A stretch of DNA of 64,000 nucleotides from Astropecten irregularis (taxonomy: Eukaryota; Echinodermata; Asteroidea; Paxillosida; Astropectinidae): contig OZ020254.1 in NCBI GenBank assembly GCA_963971285.1, positions 7,006,001 through 7,070,000 on the forward strand. Direction: 5' to 3'. A model generated the notes under the pieces. That model saw only the letters and a program-made list of their open reading frames with translations. It was not told the DNA's origin and ran no database searches. Position numbers and translations under genes: made by a program. Below, one piece after another: positions 35,301 to 47,300 of this stretch; the first letter of the stretch is position 1; every line of letters starts with the position of its first letter.

Positions 35301-38300
35301 TATTCCCGTCTCCATTGATATTGCAGTACATGTATACATATGCAAATACTGTCAGTGGGCATCTCATCAGATGTGGGCTGTTTGCTTTGCTATATAAAAG
35401 CATTGTATGAAAAAATAAAGAGTGGAAAACAGCTGGCCGTGGTGCACGTAATGCATTTGTGATTAGCATTTAGTTGCTAGGGAAATCCAATTGCGTACAT
35501 GTATGCAAAGGGCAGGGCGTCAATTTGTAGACAAATTTCTTCTGCATGCCCAATGCCCATGATGCAGATGTACAAATACATGTACTTTAATAAAAATTGG
35601 CCAAAGGCATTGGAATCATTCGTCCTCCGTAGATTTAACACAAAGTATACAATAAAAGAAAGACACATGGAGCATTCATTTACATAAAAATATAATCAGT
35701 TTGGAATCTTAGATTTTCATTAACAATTTGTTTTAGTGTGTTGGCCAATGTATACATAGTTTGTCCATTTACAACCTGCTTCATTGAAAAGAAAACCTAC
35801 ATTGTATATGTATGTAATATATTAGCCAATTTTGTAATCATTGTTTTTACATGTCATTTATGCTATTAGCAAATTTAACAGACAGCACTAGTATCATAGT
35901 ATGTGAATACTAAATTATCATACACAGGGACATACAATATGTATGATTATCTTTAGTTCATTGTTAGGTGATGATAGTGAATCAGTGATTGTTATGATTC
36001 GCCTTGTAGCCAGCAATTGATGAATCTCTCTGCAGTGCATCTCTTCTCTTGAAAGCTTGTAAGAACTCTGCTGCATGTTTCTACATGTACGTATAGGCAC
36101 GTCATGGTTCTTAGCCAGAGGGTTGTCTGGGTATCTCTTGTGCAGCCGGTTTGCCGCCTGGTACACCTGATTCATCTGTTTCATTTACATACATCGCTAT
36201 TCTGCATGAAACATGAAACATTTCAACAACCTGTTTGTCGGTTCACTCAAAATGTCCACACCTCAATTCTCAGTTCCAGCCCTTTAAACCCTGTAGCACA
36301 TGATTGAGTTATCATTCATATAATTAATTTAATCAATCTTCCTATTGATCTGAGAATTGGCGGGACACATTTTGCGCATACATTTTAGAAAACAAACTGA
36401 AATTTTTTTTATTTTATGTCCTTGCAGTCTTTCAGGGTATATGTACATGTACATGTAGCTATTCTGAAGATATGTGTTTTATGGTGGCATAGTAGGTACA
36501 TATGTACTTGTATTTGTATATGTCTGTGCTCGTTCTGTGATTTCATCCAAACCATGAATTAATTCAATTAATTAAAAAAAGAGACTTTCTACTGATGCGC
36601 CCATGGGGACAATGGAATGTTCTCCAGCCTTGATAATGACATGATCTTTTTAATAATATATTCTAATCAATCTTTTTTAATTTGTTCTCTGTTTGTTTTG
36701 TTGTTTTGTTTTTCATTTGTAGATGGTCTCCTTGATGATGGTCGGCATGATCAGATTGTCCCATCCCTAAGCTCACCCGGTCATATTTCACCGCGATCGA
36801 ACCCGGACTACGGCATTGAGAGGTTCTCCAGGAAGGTGTTTGTTGGTGGCTTGCCGCCCGATATTGACGAAGGTGAGTAGCTCTGCATGCTGGAGTGTGC
36901 GGGCCAAATTAAGATAATGATCTCGCTCGTGACCTGTGTATTTCTGTTCAAGGAGATTACTCTCATTATCTATTAAGTAAAAGGCGAGGGAGGAGAAAAC
37001 AAAAGACTATAACAAAACCTGGGAGAAGAAATTGAAGACCAGCCTACTTGACCAATCAAATTGATGCTAGTGGGCTATGTTGACCTATGATTGGACGAAA
37101 CTGGACAAAATGATCCAAATGTTCATTTTTAAATACAATTCTACTTTGGAAACAAATCCTTTAATTTCTTCACTAGTGTGATTAGGCCCTACAATTTACA
37201 TGTAAAAGAAAATATTTGTGTAGCAGTAAAAATGTGTCAAATTCATTTTAAAATATAATCAATTTTTTAATTTTGTATGATTTTTTATTTAACTTCCAAA
37301 AGCTGTGACAAAATTTGTAAACTCAGGTTTGATGGGCATGTATGTTTATATCTAATTGGTGCATTCTGTATAAAGCTGAACCACTTTTTCCTTGAACAGA
37401 AAAATCAGTGGCCCTCACGGTCACTTATATGCCAAAGTCAGCTTTCATTGTCAAGAAAATGCCCTTACACCTCACTTCACATGGGGGAAAAACATAACTT
37501 AATGCCTGTGTCAAATTAAAAAACACAGGCCTACCTTAATCCAACCCAAATTAGATTTTGCACATCTGCATGTCAGTTGGTTTTACACTCGTTGTAAGCG
37601 GAGAGCCAAAACCAAATTAGGCTCAACTTCAGATAATTTTTTTCCCCTGAAATCAAGAGAAAAACAAGAAAACTGTTCAATTTTGTGGCTGCTTATAAGA
37701 GCCCCTCCTAACAAGAGAAGGATAGAATGCTGGCCTCTGGCTAAAGTGCCCTTGAAATGCTCAGGTGTAGATATTAGGCCTAGAAAACCTAGATGTGTTT
37801 TTATTTTTAAAGGATGTTGTTGATGTTTTCAGTAACACTCATCATCATTTATTTCCAAACATCACTCAAAATAACTAGTAAAGTTGCAATTTCATTACAA
37901 TATTAAAGGAGGATGAAGGGTGATGGCATGGCAGGAAGCATAGGCTTATATTTGACCAGGCCACCATGCTTTTTTACAATTATTTAGATAATAATAGCTA
38001 AGTTGATCATTAAGGTGCTGCAAATAATGTATTTGTTTGTTGTTGGTTTTCAACCAAGAAGCCATGCTCTTCCCCTTATCCAATAAACACGCTGGCTTAT
38101 ACAGTTGTTTACGTATAATTATGATGGTTACAGTGCACTTGTCCCACTGTCAGTGTACTATCTCAGTGTTGCTAAAAATGGGAATTCATATTTTGGGATG
38201 TGTTCTTAACGGGATCCTTAATGCCAGATCTCTGCCGGTCTTGGAGTTTGTTTTCATTGTGCAGATGCATAGCATACTCTGATTGTATTGATTGGGAAAG

Positions 38301-41300
38301 CTATGTAATTAATTTTCATGGTCAATGATAAAGGGTCACCTTGATTGGATAGTATTGTGGTTGTAGACTCAGATATCTAGCCATGCTTGCTTTGCTGGAG
38401 GATCAGTGGTACTACCGGCATCTTTAAAAGGGGCTTGCAGTGTACATGTTTGCCGTTATAGAACATGTTTTTTTTTCTCCTTGTGTAAGCAAGTACACTT
38501 GAATTAATCTTCTTAGTTTCTGGGATATTTCATTACATGTACATAGAACCTTTTCCTGTGTATCAATTTCATTAGGCGTATAAGATACTCATATGAACAT
38601 TTATCAATGAACATGTACTATCAGCCCAAAGAAGTAATTTATATGTTTAAAATGTTTTGACAAAACAGCATTTAAAGCGTGTCGCACAAAAAAGGTCACG
38701 CAGTGCTTAAGGAGAAGTGCATGAGGGATAGTCTTATGAAATCAGGGTACACTTCACGCCATCTTTGATCAGTTTTGAGGCTTGATTCCTTTTAACAAGT
38801 TAACTGTTTTAGAACACAAACGGATAGGCCTACCAACAATCACAAAAAAAAATTTTTCAGTACGGGCGTTTCACAATAGTGCGCCACCATGAGTTTGCAA
38901 CCGTTGGACAATTTGTCGACAAACTGCGCATCTTTCCACATGCATAGTTTGTCGACAAAATTAATTCCACTATTGTGAATCACCCGTATTGATCTCACGA
39001 GAAATTTTCTAGACTCTCTTGTTCACTCATTTTTATTTTTAGATACATGTCAAAAGATTTAGAGCTTAATGATATGCCCAGCTTTTATTACATAGACCTA
39101 CATATAAATTTATATGTACAGTTTGTGCACGTACAGTTTCTTGCTGGTACTTCCATTGAATTATGGGTAAGCATGGTACAGTACATACATACATGTATAT
39201 GTATTATTGTACAAAGATACAGTAAACAAAAAAAGTGCCTTCAACATGTTCAAGGTCATCTTGCGTGAAATTAAATGGAAATTCTTAAAAAATAATAGGC
39301 CCTAATAATAATATTTGGTAATAGATAAAAATAAAAGAGTAAAGACAAATCGCTTCAAATTTGTTTTTTCCTTTTGTAACATTTTTGCAGAGGAGATCAC
39401 TGCCAGTTTTAGACGATTTGGCAGTCTAGTGGTGGACTGGCCCCACAAAGCAGAAAGCAAGTCTTATTTCCCACCAAAAGGTAAGCCCAATATACCCATT
39501 CCAAAGTGAATTCAATGTGACCTATCCTATTACATATTCTGCATTTGTTTGTCACTGTCTGGGAGCTTTGCTCATACTTGAATTCAGTCTCGTAGAGGTC
39601 TCAAATATCATTGATCCAACCGTGTCCTTATATTGATGCGCCCTTCTCCTTCTCAGTGTCCCATTCTGTTTCTTGTTATTAACCCCCAGAAGGGCGGGGG
39701 GAGAAGGGGTCGTCGTCTAAGAACATTTAAAGGAGCGTCAAAGTTCCAATCTGTACAAATCCAGAGCGTGTTCTGTCAATTTGACAATTACATGATTGCA
39801 ATGTAGGCCAAGGTGTACGGTATATGGTACATGTACGTCAAGCCTTGCAAGATGGAATCCTGAGTGATAGCCTAATGGGTCTTGCGATAGTAAGATACCC
39901 CCCAAGACGCTACCTAAAAGGAAACTTGTGTATCTGATTGCAGGGTTGAAGGGCTGCCGTCAACCATGACGGTATTAGTGCCTAGCATTAAGGCAAACAC
40001 TCTACAACCATTTGGTATGCAAGTGATATGCTGCTGGCCTCCGTAACATGTAGTTTGGGCTGTGTCATATGAGACAGAGAGACTGGCCTGTAATCTCGGG
40101 AAGCATCGGGTAGAATGCAGAGATGGGGCCTGTGATTTGAATTTGGGGGACTGGGGACTGAGAGACTGGGGCAATTCCATTTCATAATCACATTGGTCTG
40201 CCCTAGCCAGAATTTGACATGAGAAATATAAACGCAAAGGCTGTGAGAATTATGTTCCTTTGTTAACTCACATCTCAGGGCTTCAATTTACACACATAGT
40301 ATCCAGGACAGAATTTGTGATATTTTTAGTTAACACAGATTCTGAGTAAGGTTTGATAATGTAAAATTTACAATTTTATATTTACAATATATAATATTGT
40401 AAATATAAAATTTAAAAAAGTTATGTAAAAATTAACAAAATATTAAAAGAATTTGTAAGCACTGTGTGTAAAATGTTATGAAACATGTCTGATGCATTTT
40501 GTGAAAGGATTCATTCCATTTGTATTTTGAAATCAGTGGCTAACCCAATGGTTGAAATAAATGAAACCAGAGTACATGTACATAACAAATGACTTGTCAA
40601 AATTGCTGCACAGTTGAAGGAAGAAAAATGCTGTTATGAATTTAAGTCATAACATTTTCCTCATTTTAATGGCCTGCACTTTCCAACTCTACTAATGGCC
40701 GATACTGTTTTTCCCCCCAGGTTATGCATTCCTCCTGTTCCAAGATGAGCGGTCTGTGCAGGCACTGATCGAGGCATGTATCAAGGAGGAAGACAAGCTT
40801 TATCTCTGCGTCTCAAGTCCAACCATCAAAGACAAACCCGTAAGTTAATCCTCACCGAGACTGCCAAACGTATCCACTATGAAATTGTATACTTTGTCTA
40901 TTATATTTTTACATGTGAAAATCTACTCCAGTGATGCAGCCTACATATATAACCTTTAGTCTCATTGAAGGCATAGCTGCTCAACTGAAGCACCGTACTG
41001 TACGTGCTATATAGAAATGTATGCATGCAGAACCAATTAGAAAGCTAATTTATTATGCAGCTTGGAGGCCATTAGCGTTGCCGTCTGTATATTCATACAC
41101 AAGATTAAGTATCTACCGGTGCTCATTCAGAAAAAAAAATGAGCAAACAAAAAAAGGCTTACTGAAAGATTGGATATTATGTGCTAGGCATTAAAGTCCA
41201 AAATGGAAATTGTCAGAAATGGTACTGTATTTTCTTTTCCAGACAAATTTGTTGAAAGAAAAAATTACTGAATTTTGCTTGAAAATAAATTGACGCAAAT

Positions 41301-44300
41301 CCACCAAAAGAAATTAAAGGGAACAAAGGGGGACAATTTTGTTGCCATCTATCACTTGGTCATAATTAAATTCAGGTAAAAAAATACATTGTATTCTAAG
41401 GTTTTTGTTAAATTTTCCAATAATTTGAATTCAATTTGCGCTCAGCTGGTGGGGTAATTTACAGCTGATCATCCCAAAGCTGGTCTCTAGCCGCCAATCG
41501 TTCTACCCGGGCATGTACATGTATATTTTATGAATGGCCACCACCCTCAGTATTGTACATGTGTGTATGCATGCATGGTTGCAGGATATTGAGCCAGTGG
41601 CTCATTTGTCATTCCCAGAATGGACTCGTTCAGATGAGATTCCTGACCGCGTGTCTTCTCGTGCCCCCGTCACGATCCACAAGAATGTTGACCTGTGTTC
41701 CCTGTCCGTGTCCGCCTCTTGAAAGCAATCCCTGCGTGATTCATGCGGGATGTCTCTTGCCCGCCAGTCTCCCTCCAAGGAAACACTAGTCAAAAACAAA
41801 CAGCGTTGCTCAGCTTAACGCGGCCGTTCTCACAGGGATGAATGATAATTTGAAAAGGATATTCTGTATGAGAAAGCTATGCCTCACACGTTATTTTTAC
41901 TCCAAAATTACTTGATGAGCTGGGCTCTTGTCTGTACTAAATATAGGTACTAAAATGCAACGTAGAGATTCTACTGATGCTTAAATTGACGCACTGTTTT
42001 TATCTGAATGTATTTCTGTCTTGTCCTGTCTGTCATGTAAAGAAAAATAGATTTTTATATGAATTGAGAATTAGCTTGATTGAATACAAGAGATGAAAAT
42101 TGTATTTGTTACATGTAGGCAGTGGGTATGACGTACATTCATATAAAGTACAGTTACACTTGTACCTGTACTTTAATGGTCATTAAAAATAGCAAATTGA
42201 CAGTTAAAATGTCTATTTTATCAGTTACTATTGTGTCTTGTGTCTTGTAAAATACGTCACATATCTATTTCATGCTAAACCTGTGACATCCATGACAGAT
42301 GCCTAGTAAAAGAATAAAAAGTGGTCACTGTACTGTGCATGTATTTTTAGAATACATGTACATGTATGATAAAAATATGGTTTTTATTTGCAGATTACAC
42401 GATGCGAAATGCACAAATTATGGCTGTTAAATTGAATGGGAGGAGTTCTGTGCAACGTTTTTATATACATACATGTACCTACAGGTACCGTATGGCAGCA
42501 ATTTAGTTAAAACTAAGTTAAAACTTAATTAAATAAATATTAATGTTTGTTAGGCAGCATTTCCTTGGTCTGTTCCAATCAAGGATCATTTCTTTAAAGG
42601 TTGTATCATACTTTGGTAAGAGACCAAAACAGAAATGTTCACAGATTTACATATCACTTTCAGGGTATGAAGATGATGCTGGTAGAAACCTACCATAAAA
42701 ATTGTTCCGCCTGAAATGGTGTATTTATCCAGAAATTAGTAAAACAACGACCGAAAATCTTTTTGATCTTTTAAAAGATCAAAAATAAAAGAGAAAAGAC
42801 TTAAGAAATACCAAGGCAGTTTTTCACTGTTTTCTCAAAAAGTGGGCAACGTATGGGACTGAAATCTTCACAGATGATTGTTACTGTATCTGTCTTGGTA
42901 TTTTTGCCCATGAATTTGTATTTCTTTGATAAAAACCAAAGTATGATATTACCTTAAAGGACAAGACTGATTAAATGACTGTGTCAGCTGATTCTGTAAC
43001 TGTTATATTTGTCTGGATTGCAGGTCCAAATACGTCCGTGGAACCTTGCTGACAGTGATTTTGTGCTGGATGGTTCGCAGCCTTTGGACCCCAGAAAGAC
43101 CATTTTCGTGGGAGGAGTGCCGAGGCCCCTTCGAGCAAGTGAGTTTTTTAGTGGTTGTTTTTTTTTTCAGGTCAATGTTTTTCCCTTATGACACTGCACA
43201 GAATATTTAATTGCTTTATTGGATAACACTATCTCCATATGACAATCTTGCCAAGATGCATATTTTTGGACTCAGCATCCCAGTTTGTAAAACCATCAGA
43301 TATTCACACAGCGGCATCACATACATGTCCACAGAAGACAATAAGATATATAACAAGATGCTGAGATGCTTTTACGACGCTGCCCAATTAGTCAGTGTTT
43401 GACGATTGAAGATACTTGGCAAAACAACCCAAGGGCCACCTGCGTCTTGTGCAAATGAGGAGGCTGGCTGGAGAGCTTAGTTTTTTTTTTGATCAGGTGT
43501 CTCTGTGTTTGTTGTCCGTCATACCGAGAGTAGTCGTATCCCTTTGCTCTCGGCTAAAAGTAAAAGAAGCAACAAAAAAAAGGGGGGGTGGCCCGCCGTG
43601 CAGACAAGTGATACAAAGTACAGGCAGCCTAGTGCAGTTTTCCCTCTATTAAACTGGTTTGGACATGGGGCACGCGTGGAAGTCATAGGAAATCAATTAC
43701 CTGTTTCCTTCCTCAATCCACCTTGATACAGCTGTGGTCTTCCCCTAGTTGGCCTGAGTCATTTGGCATGTTCAGCTTATGGTATACGGACGTGCACGTA
43801 TACATATAGGATATCCCATAATGCAATTACATCCTGCCTAAATGTACAGTATGTCTGAGTATGATTGGGGTTCAGTTTGGGGGGTGGGGGTACTCCCCCC
43901 CCCCCCCCCCCCCAGCCTCTTCCTCCAGCCAGAGATAAAGAATCATGAATTATAAAGCGTTCACTTTCTGCAAGATTTGTCAAATGATACAAACCAAAAA
44001 GAAGAAATTAAAACAAAACAAAATGCTCCAAAACTTGAGTGGATTCTTCATTGTCCAAGTTTCCTGCCCCAACATTTCTATCCATTTTAGTTCCTCTTTT
44101 ACAGGATCTGTGCTTTGACAAAAATATTCCACACAATGGCAAAAATATCCAAGCATAATGGACGGTGATGAAGTACAAAATAAGAGCGTTTATATCCCCT
44201 TTCTATTTTCGTATTGGTGGTTAAAATACCATACAGTTTCCGTCGGCAAACAAGGAATCCTTGCCAGGTCCTTGGATTTACTTTCTTTCTGAGCTAAAAA

Positions 44301-47300
44301 CAGCCACAGAGAGAGGCCAACAATGACGTCATTAAGCCTGTCCATCAGAAATGTTCCATAACAATTTTCCTGGAAGGTTTATTCCTGGCTGCTGTTGCCT
44401 TTTCCGCTGTGGCTGCTTAAGAAAAACGAATTTCATGAAATATTTAAGGAAGATCGTGTGACATTTCACAGGAGTTTGTGAGAGCAGTGTTCCAATCTTT
44501 TGTACAGAAATAAATTACAGCTTCTACATGATTTTTCTGTGCAACCCCCCCCCCCAAAAAAAAAAAAAAAAAACCAAACCGATGGTACTTTGCAGAGAGG
44601 CAATTCTTTGGTAACTTGCATTACATGTTAACAGACTTTGACTTATTACATGATCAATCATTATCCTGTTCTTGTCCTGGGCCCAATTTCATGGAATCCG
44701 TTACCGTTAGAAAAAATTCTTCGCTTACGATAGCAAACTTTTTTTGGTTATGGTTTGCGTATTTCACGGAAGAGATTCCTTTTTGGTAATGGTAAGCAAG
44801 GAATTTGTGCAGAATGCATACGACAGCACGTTAGCAGAAAATGATCACAGTCACCCGAGAAATTCTTCGCTAACCGAAAGGTCTTGCTTACGGATTCCAT
44901 GAAATAGATTTCACTCGTAGCAGTACCCGTAACGGATTCCATGAAATTGGGCCCTGCTCTTACTTGAACCACTCCAAAGGTGGATAATCATAGGGCCTTT
45001 ATTAAATGGAGGCTTAGACTCAGGCTCCACTTCTGCCATCCATATGCTGAAAAAAAAAGGTTGTGGTTTTTCATTGAAGCTGAAGCTCTGTTTTTCTTCA
45101 GATAATCTATTTTTGAACCGCAGTCAAAAGCCTCCATACCCGATACCCGTTACCCGTTATTTTAGTATGGATTCACAAAATGGTGCCTTAGCCTTAGCCT
45201 TAGCCTTAGCCTGTGCCTCCTTTATGAAAATGTCCATAGACAGATAGAACCAGTTTGGTGTCTCATATTTGACTTAATTGCATAATGTTTTTGGTTCTGG
45301 GTTGGGAAAGAAGGACAACATTTTTGTATCATATGTTTAATGCCAGGACTTCCCTTAATAATTTGTGCATGAATTTGAAATTGTCTTGCTGTAGCATCTC
45401 CAATGCTGTTTCTTAACTCAATGTTTACATCATTCCATCTCTTCCCTGTCCTTCCAGTTGAGCTGGCTATGATTATGGATCGTCTGTATGGAGGAGTGTG
45501 CTACGCAGGCATTGACACGGATCCAGAGCTGAAATATCCTAAGGGGGCTGGCCGTGTGGCTTTCTCTAATCAGCAAAGTTACATTGCCGCAATAAGTGCC
45601 CGCTTCGTTCAGCTACAGCATGGTGATATTGACAAGCGGGTAAGTGCGGGCTCTTAATGCAGGTGTTTTCATTTTTTTTTTCCCCGCTGCTCTGTTCTGT
45701 TTTGCACTACAAACCGAATTACTTTGCTAATTTTGGTCTTCAGTCTGCTCTTAGGTACAGCGTAGGAGGGAATACTGCTCTCCATTTTTCATTTTCTTTC
45801 TCTCATTTGTACTGTCAAAATTTGTCGGCTTATCTTTGTTTGTGTGCTGGGTACAATTTCATTCCACTTTCGTTCTCTCCCCCGATGCCTACCCCACAAA
45901 TGTTTTTGTTCTTCTGGTGGATGATCCACCTGCACATTTTTTGTTCTAGATGAGTTTTTTTGGGGAGAGTGGGTTGGGAGAGTGGTTTGACATCGGCCAA
46001 ATTTATGGCACTGCCACCCACACACGCCCTTTAACATCACCCACTACTTAATTCAGGATCCCATACACTGTCGCCACACACACACGCACACACACTGGCA
46101 TGTATTAACCCTAGGCAAGTGCAGGCACAGTAGACATAAAAAACTCCAATAAATAATGTCACATGTTAAGCACATCGGCTCCACTGTCGTCGTAAATGTT
46201 ACACATTTCTTGCCGATAATGAATGAGTTTCTTCTCCGTATGACATGGCATGATGCGAACTCAACAGAAATTTGATTTTCAAACTAATATCATCAGCTCG
46301 GCAAGGGAAACCGCTTGATATGTTTTTTTCTTTTATTATTTTGTGACTATTAGGTTTCCTGTTTTCAAGTGGAAATATAGGAATTCATTTGAAGTCATTT
46401 ATTCTTGATGCGCCATATGGACAGTCAAAAATGTTAATTTCTTTTCAGTCCCTCCACCCACGCTACATGTAATATATCTCACACCGCCATACCCCCATCA
46501 TGCAAAATTCAGCGCACGCAGGCACAAGAAAAAATATTAACGGTTGACTGCAAAGTATAGTAGCTTGTACACCTGACATACTTTTTGCCATTCTACACAG
46601 CAAGTCTGTGGAGGTGGTCAGTTTCCTGTGAATGAAAAGCCCCTGTTACATTAATAAAATAAACGTAATAAACATGGAAAGAAAATAAATATCATTCCAA
46701 AAAGAGCAAGGCCGGTTCTTCTTTGTTAAGGGCACATGCATGGGAGAAAAGTCTATAGAAATGTTTGAAGGCTGGGAACCAAGGCAACGAAGGCAGGTGA
46801 AATAAAAAAAAACTGCTGGATTTTAATCAAAATGAAGAATCTTTTAAGTATAATATTTATTTCTCATATGAAATGTATTGAACAAAAAATAAAAATAAAT
46901 TTAATATTTATGTTTATGTCATGCTGTTTCTTTGAAATAATTATACATTCTGTACATTGTGTAATTACACTGAAATGATAATTTGGAATGATATTTATTT
47001 ATGGATTATGGAAGGACAAATATTATTTTATATATTTCTTGTACGCGCATTTTGCCCTAGAATGTAGAAAAACAATTAAGATGCTGAAAGAGAGCAGCAG
47101 TCAAAATAATCATTGGTCATCTGGCCTGATAGAAAAAACAGTAAGACCAAAACCAATTGTGCTTGGATTAGGAATGGAGAAACCTAACCAATTTATGATA
47201 AACAAATACATTTGTCAGTTATTCAGTTGGCTAGCCAAATTTGTGGATGACTATTGAAGATAGGTTTTGATATACTGGTTCAGTCCACTATTGTTGAATC

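Larger units (their letters stand above)
39481..43023 (+). other. CPEB: CPEB introns 4 and 5
   Basis: Intron 4 is 39481-40720 and contains a 41 bp AT palindrome (40372-40412). Intron 5 is 40840-43023 and contains a TTAA-flanked element (42599-42953) that ends only 70 bp before exon 6. Confidence 0.85.
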
